Assembly: GCA_045657665.1 (NCBI GenBank)
Contig: JAZOTN010000038.1
Location: 186,001-250,000 of the forward strand
Reading direction: 5' to 3'
DNA: 64,000 nt
Origin: RUG12461 sp045657665
Lineage (GTDB): Bacteria > Bacillota > Clostridia > Lachnospirales > Lachnospiraceae
Shown: piece after piece, positions 34,889-43,301 of the stretch
Layout: the number at the start of each line of letters is the position of its first letter
How positions within the stretch are numbered: position 1 is the stretch's first letter
Program-made: the position numbers and the translations under genes
Notes under the pieces: model-generated
Told to the model about the DNA's origin: nothing
What the model saw: only the letters and a program-made list of their open reading frames with translations
The model's database searches: none

Positions 34889-36046
34889 ATGGAAGTATAT
34901 CTGGATAATGCCGCGACAACGCGGTGCAGCGAGCGTGCGGCGGATGCAGTAAGATCTGTTCTGACAGCTGATTACGGGAATCCGTCTTCGCTCCATAAAA
35001 GAGGTATGGAAGCGGAACAGATCGTTAAGGATGCGCGGAGTGCAGTTGCAAAAACTCTGAAGGCGAAGGAAAAAGAGATCCTTTTCACTTCCGGGGGAAC
35101 GGAGTCAAATAATCTTGCGATCATCGGCGCAGCCATGGCGAATAAGCGCGCGGGGAAAAAGATCCTGACCACGGCAGTGGAACATCCGTCCGTCCGGAAT
35201 CCCATGCTGCAGCTGAAGGAACAGGGCTTTGATGTCCGTTTTCTTCCTGTGGATACAGAGGGGAGACTGAGCCTTGAAGCACTTCATGATGAGGCGGATG
35301 AGGAGACGATCCTTCTTTCAATGATGCACGTGAACAATGAGATCGGAACGATCGAACCGGTTTCTGAGGCAGCAGGGATCTTAAGAGAGAAAAATCCGAC
35401 GGCGCTTTTGCACGTGGATGCGATTCAAAGCTACGGAAAGCTCCCGATCTACCCGGAAAAGGAAGGCGTGGATCTTCTTTCCGTGAGTGCGCACAAGATC
35501 GCCGGGCCGAAGGGTGTTGGTTTCCTTTATGTCCGTGAAAAGACAAAGCTGATGCCGCAGATCCTCGGGGGAGGACAGCAGTGGGGATTACGCTCCGGAA
35601 CAGAAAATGTTCCCGGGATTGCCGGCCTCAGATGCGCGGCAGAGGATGCGGCAGCTTGCCGCCGGGATAAATCCGAAGCACTGAGATCCGTTCGGAACAG
35701 ACTGATCAATGAGCTGTCCGAAATTGAAGGGCTTCAGATCAACGGAGGGAAAACGGACGAAACGTCCTCGCCCTATATTGTCAGTGTCAGCGTAAGCGGT
35801 GTTCGAAGCGAGGTCCTTCTTCATGCGCTGGAAGAAGAAGGCGTTTATGTGTCGGCGGGCTCTGCCTGCTCCTCCAATAAGCCGGCGGTCAGTGAAACCT
35901 TAAAGACGATCGGGCTCCCGAAGGAGCTGCTGGAGAGCACGGTCCGCATCAGTTTTTCCTTTGATACGACGGAGGAGGAGATCCTCTATGCTGCGGATGC
36001 GATGAAGCGTCTCGTTCCGCTTCTCCGCCGGTATACGAGGCATTGA
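34889..36046 (+). CDS. Cysteine desulfurase (NifS/IscS family)
   Basis: A pyridoxal-phosphate enzyme that takes sulfur from cysteine. At 385 residues it has the N-terminal YLDNAATTR motif, the cofactor-binding loop TSGGTESNN, the Schiff-base Lys in SVSAHKIAGPKGVGF and the catalytic Cys in SAGSACSSNKP. The next gene is thiI, so the likely use is sulfur supply for 4-thiouridine in tRNA, as with NifZ-ThiI pairs in Bacillus. ATG 34889 lies just past the rsmE stop, with GGGAGA upstream. Confidence 0.94.
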   Translation: MEVYLDNAATTRCSERAADAVRSVLTADYGNPSSLHKRGMEAEQIVKDARSAVAKTLKAKEKEILFTSGGTESNNLAIIGAAMANKRAGKKILTTAVEHPSVRNPMLQLKEQGFDVRFLPVDTEGRLSLEALHDEADEETILLSMMHVNNEIGTIEPVSEAAGILREKNPTALLHVDAIQSYGKLPIYPEKEGVDLLSVSAHKIAGPKGVGFLYVREKTKLMPQILGGGQQWGLRSGTENVPGIAGLRCAAEDAAACRRDKSEALRSVRNRLINELSEIEGLQINGGKTDETSSPYIVSVSVSGVRSEVLLHALEEEGVYVSAGSACSSNKPAVSETLKTIGLPKELLESTVRISFSFDTTEEEILYAADAMKRLVPLLRRYTRH

Positions 36047-36077
36047 ATCGATATAACGAAAATTTTTATCTGAACAA

Positions 36078-36256
36078 GGAGTAATGTCAGGTCGTTAAAG
36101 ATCAGAGAAATTGATGCATTGCTATTCATACAGGGAGTAATGTCAGGGCGTTCAGAATAAGCGAACATATGCAGCGCGAAGCGCGAATAGTGAGCGTTTC
36201 TGAACGGCCCGACATTACGGTCTATCGTTTCTGAACGGCCCGACATTACGGTCTTT
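36078..36256. repeat. Intergenic repeat cluster (two inverted pairs, 31-base tandem)
   Basis: The 234-base gap between the desulfurase and thiI holds four copies of one sequence. Two point forward (GTAATGTCAGG...CGTT at 36078-36096 and, longer, 36134-36157). Two point backward in tandem (CGTTTCTGAACGGCCCGACA start, 36195-36223 and 36226-36254, 31-base period). The forward and reverse copies can pair into a long hairpin around a GCGCGAAGCGCG-type stem. It looks like a palindromic intergenic element and would separate the two genes or be transcribed between them. Confidence 0.8.
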
Positions 36257-36280
36257 CGTTTTTATACGGAGAATATAGTC

Positions 36281-37468
36281 ATGAGAAAAGCATTTTTGAT
36301 CAAATACGGAGAGATCGGCATCAAAGGCAAAAACCGCCACATCTTCGAGGACGCCCTCGTTCGGCAGGTGCGCTATGCCCTCAGGGATGTCGATGGAACC
36401 TTTAAGGTACGTAAGGAAGACGGCCGCGTTTTTGTGGAAGCGGACGGAGATTATGATGAGGACGGCGTTACGGAGGCACTCGCAAAGGTCTTCGGGATCG
36501 TCAGGTTCTGTCCGGTAGAAATCCTGCCGGATGAGGGATTCGATGCCCTGGCAGACGCGGTGCTTCGTCACGTAGAGGAAACCTTCCCGGAGAAGCGTTT
36601 TTCTTTTAAAGTGCACACGAGACGGGCACGTAAGAACTATCCGATGCAGTCGATGGAGGTGAATGCGGCACTTGGCGAGAAGATCCTCGAAGCCTTTCCG
36701 GAAACACATGTGGATGTGCATGAGCCTGAGGTCATGATCCATGTGGAGATCCGCAATGAGATCAGCATTTATTCCAAAGAACTGGAAGGCCCCTGCGGCA
36801 TGCCTGTCGGTACTTCCGGTAAATCGATGCTGCTTCTTTCCGGTGGGATTGACAGTCCGGTGGCAGGGTATATGATCGCAAAACGGGGCGTAGAAGTGGA
36901 GGCGGTATACTTCCATGCACCACCGTATACGAGTGAGCGGGCGAAACAGAAGGTGGTTGATCTGGCCCGGATCATTTCTGCATACACGGGTCCGATCCGT
37001 CTTCATGTCGTGAATTTCACTGACGTGCAGCTTTCTATTTATGAGCATTGTCCGCATGATGAGCTGACGGTGATCATGAGGCGCTACATGATGAAGATTG
37101 CCGAGCATTTCGCAAAGGAGGACGGATGCCTTTCCCTTGTGACCGGAGAGTCGGTGGGGCAGGTGGCTAGCCAGACGATGCAGGCACTCCTTTGTACGGA
37201 TGACGCCGCAACGCTTCCTGTCTTTCGACCGCTTATCGCATTTGACAAACAGGATATCGTGCATCTTTCCGAAAAGATCGGGACCTATGAAACCTCAATC
37301 CTTCCTTTTGAAGATTGTTGTACGATCTTTGTAGCAAAGCATCCGGTAACGAAACCGAGACTCGAGCGGATTGAAAAATCCGAACAGAATCTCGTCGGGA
37401 TCGTAGAGGAACTGGTGGAGAAAGCGATTGCGGAAACAGAGATCATAACGGTTTCCGCAAGTGACTGA
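36281..37468 (+). CDS. thiI: tRNA 4-thiouridine synthetase
   Basis: Activates U8 of tRNA with ATP and transfers sulfur to it. At 395 residues it has a ferredoxin-like N-terminal region, a THUMP domain (about 60-165) and a PP-loop ATP pyrophosphatase with LLLSGGIDSPVAGY, SLVTGESVGQVASQT and FEDCCTIF. There is no C-terminal rhodanese domain, the usual state in Firmicutes, so sulfur should come straight from the desulfurase encoded upstream. Confidence 0.95.
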   Translation: MRKAFLIKYGEIGIKGKNRHIFEDALVRQVRYALRDVDGTFKVRKEDGRVFVEADGDYDEDGVTEALAKVFGIVRFCPVEILPDEGFDALADAVLRHVEETFPEKRFSFKVHTRRARKNYPMQSMEVNAALGEKILEAFPETHVDVHEPEVMIHVEIRNEISIYSKELEGPCGMPVGTSGKSMLLLSGGIDSPVAGYMIAKRGVEVEAVYFHAPPYTSERAKQKVVDLARIISAYTGPIRLHVVNFTDVQLSIYEHCPHDELTVIMRRYMMKIAEHFAKEDGCLSLVTGESVGQVASQTMQALLCTDDAATLPVFRPLIAFDKQDIVHLSEKIGTYETSILPFEDCCTIFVAKHPVTKPRLERIEKSEQNLVGIVEELVEKAIAETEIITVSASD

Positions 37469-37484
37469 GAAATGAGGGCAGGAT

Positions 37485-39473
37485 ATGGCATTTGAAGCAT
37501 TGGATGATGCGCCGCAGCTACGTGCATCGATCAAAAGCAAAGCGGCGGAATATCAAAGCGCGAGAAGAATGGGAGAGCGGGCATACCGGAAGGCGGTGGC
37601 AAGCGGCCAGTATCCGTATCTGCCTGCACTTGAGGAATTCTTCCCGGGAGGGAATTCCGATGCCGGGAAACCGATCGGCGTCATGGAGATCGCGCTTTCA
37701 CAGGTGGTTGGAACCAAGACGAGAGGACGTCAGGAGGCTTTCGCCTGCAATTTCATGCCGCTTCTGGACGGCGATTCCGAGTTCGCCGGCAAGTGGGTGG
37801 CGCTCCTCACGGCACAGGAGAATGAAGGGATCCGGGATGCGGTTCAGGTCTATGAGTATCTCTGGAACTTTTATGTTCTGGAAGGCAATAAACGTGTCTC
37901 GGTATTGAAATACCTGAATATGCCGATGATCCTTGCAGACATTACGCGTGTCATGCCAAAGAACACGGATGATGAGATCGTAAAAGTCTACCTCGAATTT
38001 GACCGGTTTTTCCGGTGCGCACCTACCTATGATTTTGTATTTTCAAAGGAAGGAAGCTATGAGAGGATGGCAGAGCTTCTTTCGCTTGACCTTAACACCC
38101 CATGGCCGGAAGAACTTCTGAAGGATCTCAGTTATGCATTCTCTGTTTTCTCCGGGATCTATGATGCGAAATACGCAAAGCAGACGCACCTTTCCGCTTC
38201 GGATGCGTTTCTTTCCTATCTTTCCTATTACTGCAAGGAAAAACCTCTGGATACCAACCGGGAGTTGATGGAGAAACGGATCGAAAAATTAAGAAGTGAA
38301 TTTGAGGTTCTCTCAAACGAGAATGCACTCGAGATTCAGGAGGATCCGAACGTAAAGGAGAGCGCATCACCGTTTGCCGCACTGATGAAACCGAAGCTTT
38401 ATACGGTAAAGAATCCGCTTCGCGCTGCGTTCCTTTATGAAACTTCGCCTGAGGAATCAAGCTGGTTTTACGGGCACGAACTCGGAAGGAACAGTCTCGC
38501 TGAAACCTTTGAGGGTGCAGTGGAGACAGAGGCATATGAAAACTGCGGGACGGATGAAGAAATCCGCGCCGCAATTGATCAGGCGGTACAGAACGGTGCG
38601 GAACTGATCTTTACGACGACACCGACTCAGATGGAGGAGACGATGCGTGCGGCGGTGCATTTTCCGCAGGTAAGGTTCATGAACTGCTCGATCAACCTTT
38701 CCAGCAGAGCTGTTCGTACGTACTACGGAAGGATGCATGAGGCAAAGTTCCTGATGGGAGTCCTCGCGGGGTCGCTTACGGAAAGCCATAAGATCGGGTA
38801 TGTGGCAGACTATCCGATCTTTGGCGCGGTTTCGAGGATCAATGCCTTTGCGATCGGTGTTGCCATGGCGGATCCGAAGGCAGAGGTTTATGTGACCTGG
38901 ACATCCTTAAAAGATCATGACTGGAAGGAATATCTGACCGGGCAAGGGGCCCGGATGATCTCGGGACCGGATCTCATCAAACCGAATTCGCATTCCCGTG
39001 ATTACGGACTTTACTGGATCCGGGAGAACGGAAGTGTGAGGAATCTCGCAATGCCGGTCTGGGATTGGGGAAAATATTATGAACTCATCATCCGGAGCAT
39101 TATGTCCGGCAGTTATGATAAGGATGACGCTCCGAAAGCGGGTCAGACGCTCAGCTATTGGTGGGGGATGTCATCCGGCGTCATTGATGTGATCCTTTCC
39201 CAGAATCTTTCCTATTATTCTCACAAGATGATCGATCTTTACCGTAGCGGTCTCATCAACGGAACGTTCCATCCCTTTGACGGAGAGCTTCGAAGTCATG
39301 AAGGCATTATGCATGAGAAGGATGCGGGGAGACTGACAAATCTTGAGATGATCACTATGAACTGGCTGAATGATAATGTGGTCGGAGAAGTGCCGACGGC
39401 CGAGAAACTGACGGATGCAGGGAAGAAAGCAGTACGGATCAGCGGCGTCACATCCGCGGAAGAGAATAGTTGA
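37485..39473 (+). CDS. ParB-like N-terminus fused to a BMP (PnrA-like) ligand-binding domain
   Basis: A 662-residue protein without signal peptide or lipobox. The N-terminal part includes LEGNKRVSVLKYL (about 132-144) with flanking text like a ParB/Srx-type nuclease-fold region. From about 310 to 630 it matches the basic membrane protein/PnrA solute-binding fold (RAAFLYETSPEES, YYGRMHEAKFLMGVLAGS, GYVADYPIFG, WDWGKYYE). BMP domains normally bind nucleosides outside the cell. Lack of an export signal suggests an intracellular ligand sensor. No ABC transporter genes are nearby. The next gene, a phosphodiesterase, starts 24 bases on. Confidence 0.82.
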   Translation: MAFEALDDAPQLRASIKSKAAEYQSARRMGERAYRKAVASGQYPYLPALEEFFPGGNSDAGKPIGVMEIALSQVVGTKTRGRQEAFACNFMPLLDGDSEFAGKWVALLTAQENEGIRDAVQVYEYLWNFYVLEGNKRVSVLKYLNMPMILADITRVMPKNTDDEIVKVYLEFDRFFRCAPTYDFVFSKEGSYERMAELLSLDLNTPWPEELLKDLSYAFSVFSGIYDAKYAKQTHLSASDAFLSYLSYYCKEKPLDTNRELMEKRIEKLRSEFEVLSNENALEIQEDPNVKESASPFAALMKPKLYTVKNPLRAAFLYETSPEESSWFYGHELGRNSLAETFEGAVETEAYENCGTDEEIRAAIDQAVQNGAELIFTTTPTQMEETMRAAVHFPQVRFMNCSINLSSRAVRTYYGRMHEAKFLMGVLAGSLTESHKIGYVADYPIFGAVSRINAFAIGVAMADPKAEVYVTWTSLKDHDWKEYLTGQGARMISGPDLIKPNSHSRDYGLYWIRENGSVRNLAMPVWDWGKYYELIIRSIMSGSYDKDDAPKAGQTLSYWWGMSSGVIDVILSQNLSYYSHKMIDLYRSGLINGTFHPFDGELRSHEGIMHEKDAGRLTNLEMITMNWLNDNVVGEVPTAEKLTDAGKKAVRISGVTSAEENS

Positions 39474-39497
39474 GAGGAGAAGAGGGGGATTTTAATC

Positions 39498-40163
39498 ATG
39501 AGGATACTCGTGATTTCGGATACGGAAGAAAGCAGCCTCTGGGATTTTTTCGATAAGAGCCGCCTCGGGGAGATCGATCTTATCCTATCCTGCGGGGATC
39601 TGCATGCGACATACCTGGAGTTTCTTCGGACAATGCTGAATGCGGAGCTCCTTTATGTCCGGGGGAATCATGACAACGGCTATGAAAATCATGAGCCGGA
39701 GGGCTGCATCTGTATTGAGGACAAGATCTTTAATTTCCATGGGCTCCGGATCATGGGACTTGGCGGGAGCATGCGCTATCGGGACGGCAGGGACATGTAT
39801 ACGGAACGGGAGATGGACAGACGTATCCGAAAGATAAGACCGATGGCGGAAATGATGAACGGCTTTGATATCCTGATCTCACACGCGCCGGCAAAAGGAT
39901 ACGGGGATCTTGAGGATCTGCCGCACTGGGGATTCGAATGCTTTAACGATCTGCTGAGGAGATATCATCCGAGATATATGCTGCACGGACACGTGCATAA
40001 GGAATACGGACATTTTGAAAGAGAGAGAGTGCATCCCTCAGGAACAAAGATACTGAACTGCTGTGGACATGTCATCCTTGAAGTAGGGAAGGAAGAGTAT
40101 CCCGAGCATGGGAAAACCGGCTCCTTCCTCTACGACATGGTGATCAATCTGAAAAACCGGTGA
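39498..40163 (+). CDS. Metallophosphoesterase (YfcE-like)
   Basis: A 221-residue cytoplasmic calcineurin-type phosphoesterase with all metal-binding motifs in order: ISDTEE (Asp with a non-canonical neighbour), LSCGDLH, RGNHDN, ISHAPAKG and LHGHVHKEYG. Substrates of such enzymes range from cyclic nucleotides to phosphodiesters and cannot be told here. It follows the ParB/BMP fusion and may act with it on a nucleotide-type ligand, which is a guess. Its stop abuts the stop of the convergent HPr-like gene. Confidence 0.9.
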   Translation: MRILVISDTEESSLWDFFDKSRLGEIDLILSCGDLHATYLEFLRTMLNAELLYVRGNHDNGYENHEPEGCICIEDKIFNFHGLRIMGLGGSMRYRDGRDMYTEREMDRRIRKIRPMAEMMNGFDILISHAPAKGYGDLEDLPHWGFECFNDLLRRYHPRYMLHGHVHKEYGHFERERVHPSGTKILNCCGHVILEVGKEEYPEHGKTGSFLYDMVINLKNR

Positions 40164-40397
40164 TTATTCGACCAGATAAGGCTTGATCGCTTCGAGAACA
40201 GACTCTTCGTCCTGTTCGGAATGGATGTTGAGTTCGATCGGCTTGCTGAGATCAAGGGAGAAAATGCCCATGATGGATTTTGCGTCGATCACATATCTGC
40301 CGGAAACAAGGTCAAAGTCAAAATCGAAGGTGCTGATTGCGTTAACGAAAGACTTTACCTTGTCGATGGAATTCAAAGAAATCTGAACGGTTTTCAT
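40164..40397 (-). CDS. HPr-family protein lacking the catalytic histidine
   Basis: A 77-residue protein with the HPr fold pattern. The strongest match is DAKSIMGIFSLDLSKPIEL, equal to the conserved second half of HPr including the regulatory Ser region. The catalytic GLHARPA segment is absent: the matching place reads VKSFVNAISTF with no His. It therefore cannot take part in PTS phosphotransfer and may be a regulator. A good GGAGG lies ahead of the start, and it runs convergent to the phosphoesterase gene. Confidence 0.85.
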   Translation of the reverse strand: MKTVQISLNSIDKVKSFVNAISTFDFDFDLVSGRYVIDAKSIMGIFSLDLSKPIELNIHSEQDEESVLEAIKPYLVE

Positions 40398-40436
40398 GAT
40401 GGAACCCTCCTGCTTTTTGTAGATTATCTAATGCTC

Positions 40437-40465
40437 ATCGTAACCCAGAAACCCCGAAAAGTCAA
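40437..40465 (-). promoter_or_regulatory. Promoter of the HPr-like gene
   Basis: On the minus strand, TTGACT (40465-40460) and TACGAT (40442-40437) stand 17 bases apart. Confidence 0.6.
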
Positions 40466-40488
40466 GCAATCCGCAAACGGAGATCGTG

Positions 40489-41691
40489 ATGAAAAAGGCT
40501 GCGCTGCATAATCTCGGATGCAAGGTAAACTCATATGAAACAGAGGTCTATGCGGAGCTTCTTGCGGCGGAAGGATATGAGATCGTTCCGTTTACGGAGG
40601 TTGCGGATCTATACATTATCAACACGTGCTCGGTGACGAATATCGCGGACCGGAAATCCCGCCAGATGCTGCGCAGGGCACGTTCACTGAACCCGGACGC
40701 AAAGGTTGTTGCGATGGGGTGCTACGTGAATACATCCTCAAAGGATCTTATCCGGGAGGGACTCTGTGACGAAGTGATCCCGAATGAGAAAAAGGAAGAA
40801 TTCCTGAAATGTCTTTCCAGGCCGACAGATCATACGAGGGCATTCGTAAAGGTGCAGGACGGATGCGATCAGTTCTGTTCCTACTGCATCATTCCATATG
40901 CGAGAGGAAGATCAAGAAGCAGGGAAAGGGAGGAAATCCTTTCCGAGATCCGGGGACTTGTCGGAAACGGGTGCAGGGAAGTTGTTCTGACCGGGATCCA
41001 TCTTTCCTCTTACGGGAAAAACACAGGGGATACACTCGTGAATCTGATCCGCGAAGTATCGCTCATTCCGGAGTTAAGGAGGATCCGCCTCGGATCGTTG
41101 GAACCCCGGATCATCACGAAAGAATTTGCGCAGGAGCTCAGCGGTCTGCCGAAACTTTGCCCCCATTTTCACCTTTCCATGCAGAGCGGGTGCCGGGAAA
41201 CGCTTAAGCGTATGAATCGTCATTATACACCGGAGGAATACCGGGAAGTGGTTAAGGTGCTCCGGGAAAGCTTTTCTCATCCAGCCGTCACAACGGATGT
41301 GATCACGGGTTTCCCGGGAGAAACGGAGGAAGAGTTTGAAGAAACCTTTTGCTTTCTGAAAGACCTGTCGCTCTATGAGATCCATGTATTTCCATACAGC
41401 GTGCGCCGCGGCACCAGAGCCGGGAAACTGCCGATGCAGATCCCGGAGCCGGTTAAAAAAGAACGTGCTTCAAGGCTCCTTGCTCTCACAAAGATGCAGG
41501 CGGATGAGTACCGGGAATGGTATACCGGGAAAGAAGTGGAGGTTCTTTTGGAAGAGGAAGGAGAGAACGCCGGAGAGAAAGGCTTTGTCGGCTATACAAA
41601 GGAGTATGTGAAGCTTTTTTCGAAGAAGGGAGCCCCGAATACGATTGTCCGGGGAGTGGTGGGAGACGAGTTTATTTTGTGGTGTCAGTAA
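40489..41691 (+). CDS. mtaB: tRNA (N6-threonylcarbamoyladenosine37-C2)-methylthiotransferase
   Basis: A radical-SAM enzyme that converts t6A37 to ms2t6A37 in tRNA. At 401 residues it has an N-terminal UPF0004 domain with its three iron-sulfur Cys (NLGCKVN, NTCSVTN, MGCYVN), the radical-SAM CxxxCxxC motif in DGCDQFCSYCIIPYARG, and a C-terminal TRAM-like part. The NTCSVTN/ARGRSRSR form is that of MtaB rather than MiaB or RimO. In many Firmicutes it follows rsmE; here five genes intervene. ATG 40489 is preferred to GTG 40486. Confidence 0.94.
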   Translation: MKKAALHNLGCKVNSYETEVYAELLAAEGYEIVPFTEVADLYIINTCSVTNIADRKSRQMLRRARSLNPDAKVVAMGCYVNTSSKDLIREGLCDEVIPNEKKEEFLKCLSRPTDHTRAFVKVQDGCDQFCSYCIIPYARGRSRSREREEILSEIRGLVGNGCREVVLTGIHLSSYGKNTGDTLVNLIREVSLIPELRRIRLGSLEPRIITKEFAQELSGLPKLCPHFHLSMQSGCRETLKRMNRHYTPEEYREVVKVLRESFSHPAVTTDVITGFPGETEEEFEETFCFLKDLSLYEIHVFPYSVRRGTRAGKLPMQIPEPVKKERASRLLALTKMQADEYREWYTGKEVEVLLEEEGENAGEKGFVGYTKEYVKLFSKKGAPNTIVRGVVGDEFILWCQ

Positions 41692-41722
41692 AAGATAATA
41701 ATCATAAAGGAGGGAAGGTTTT

Positions 41723-43246
41723 ATGAAACATGTAAAGCTATACAGCGACAGCCATTATGCCATCGGAGCTGTGGATGACAAGATGTATTCATCCTTTACC
41801 GAACATCTCGGGAGATGCATCTATACCGGGCTCTATGAGCCGGGACATGAGACGGCGGATGAGAACGGATTCCGAATGGATGTGATGGAGATGATAAAGG
41901 GACTTAACGTGCCGGTGATCCGTTATCCGGGCGGGAATTTTGTTTCCTGCTATGACTGGCACGACGGCATCGGGCCGAAGGAAAAGCGCCCAAGGCGTCT
42001 CGACTATGCGTGGTCTTCGATCGAGACGAATCAGTTCGGGATTGACGAATTCTGTCAGTGGGCAGAGAAAGCCGGGATTGAGCCAATGATTGCAGTGAAC
42101 CTGGGAACCGGGAATATCAAGGATGCCGGTGATCTGGTTGAATACTGCAATTTTCCGGGCGGAACTTATTGGAGCGATCTCCGTATCGCGAACGGGCATA
42201 AGGAACCCTACAATGTGAAATACTGGTGTCTCGGGAACGAGATGGAAGGCAGCTGGCAGGCAGGACATCTTTCCGCAGAGGATTATACAAAGAAAGCTCT
42301 GGAAGCGGCGAAGATCATGCACTGGGTCGATCCCACCATCAAGCTTATCGCCTGCGGGAGCAGTTACGAAATGCTGCCGACGTACCTTGAATGGGATCGC
42401 GTGATGTTAAAGGATCTCTTTAATCAGGTGGATTACCTTTCAACCCATAACTACACCATGAACGCCGGACAGAGCACGCGTGATTACCTTGCGTCCTATC
42501 AGCAGCTGGATACGCACATCAAAAACAGCAAAAAGGTGATCGATTATGTGAAAGTGCAGAACAAATTTCGCAAGGATATCAAGATCTGCCTTGATGAGTG
42601 GAATGTTTGGAATTTCCAGGACATCAAAATGGAGAGCCTTTCTGCGTTGGACGGTGTCACATCGTTTGAGATGACCTCCGCAGAGAAATGGGAGATTGCA
42701 CCGCCGATCCTTCAGGAGAAATACTCGCTCCTTGATGCACTGACCTTCGGAGGTCTCGGGATCGCGCTCCTTAACAACGCGGATTCCGTCGAGATCGCAT
42801 GCCTTGCGCAGCTCATCAATGTCATCGCACCGATCACGACAAAGAAAGGCGGCGGGATCTTAAAGCAGAGCACCTATTATCCGTTTGAGCTGCTCTCGAA
42901 ATACGGCCGCGGAACCGCAATGCAGACGGTACCGGAGGGTGATACCTTTGACTGTGCATACGGGGAAGGGCTTTCCTCCGCAGCATGTGCATTGATCAAT
43001 AACGAGGATACAGGTGAAGTGACGGTCTTCGCGCTTAATACCGAGGAGGAAGACCTGGAGCTTTCCATCGAGCTGAACGGCTACGGAGAGAGGAGCATAG
43101 AAAAGCACATCGTATTAGCCGGCGATGACCTTGCCGCGATCAATACCTTTGAAGCGCCCGATGCTGTGGTGCCAAAGGAGCTTCCTGCATCCGGTACAAA
43201 GGCGGTTCTCCCGAAGCAGTCCTGGAATGTGCTTGTGATGAAATAA
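41723..43246 (+). CDS. Alpha-L-arabinofuranosidase, glycoside hydrolase family 51
   Basis: Releases terminal arabinose from plant-type arabinan or arabinoxylan fragments. At 507 residues with no signal peptide it acts inside the cell on imported oligosaccharides. The acid/base Glu173 is in WCLGNEMEG and the nucleophile Glu292 in CLDEWNVW, both canonical, and YPGGNFVS near residue 70 is typical of GH51. AAAGGAGGG gives strong translation. No transporter or regulator for arabinose lies beside it, so it seems a single gene. Confidence 0.95.
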   Translation: MKHVKLYSDSHYAIGAVDDKMYSSFTEHLGRCIYTGLYEPGHETADENGFRMDVMEMIKGLNVPVIRYPGGNFVSCYDWHDGIGPKEKRPRRLDYAWSSIETNQFGIDEFCQWAEKAGIEPMIAVNLGTGNIKDAGDLVEYCNFPGGTYWSDLRIANGHKEPYNVKYWCLGNEMEGSWQAGHLSAEDYTKKALEAAKIMHWVDPTIKLIACGSSYEMLPTYLEWDRVMLKDLFNQVDYLSTHNYTMNAGQSTRDYLASYQQLDTHIKNSKKVIDYVKVQNKFRKDIKICLDEWNVWNFQDIKMESLSALDGVTSFEMTSAEKWEIAPPILQEKYSLLDALTFGGLGIALLNNADSVEIACLAQLINVIAPITTKKGGGILKQSTYYPFELLSKYGRGTAMQTVPEGDTFDCAYGEGLSSAACALINNEDTGEVTVFALNTEEEDLELSIELNGYGERSIEKHIVLAGDDLAAINTFEAPDAVVPKELPASGTKAVLPKQSWNVLVMK

Positions 43247-43301
43247 TATTGAATGCTGTTCCCCGGCTGATATACCGAACGTATGATTCTTAAGGGAATG
43301 C

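Noticed and set aside
36078..36256. Repeat cluster considered as CRISPR
   Set aside because: Copies are in opposite orientations, with a 2-base gap in the tandem pair and no cas genes nearby.
36215..37264. Long minus-strand frame opposite thiI
   Set aside because: It reads the repeat cluster and the complement of thiI; no motifs or start signals.
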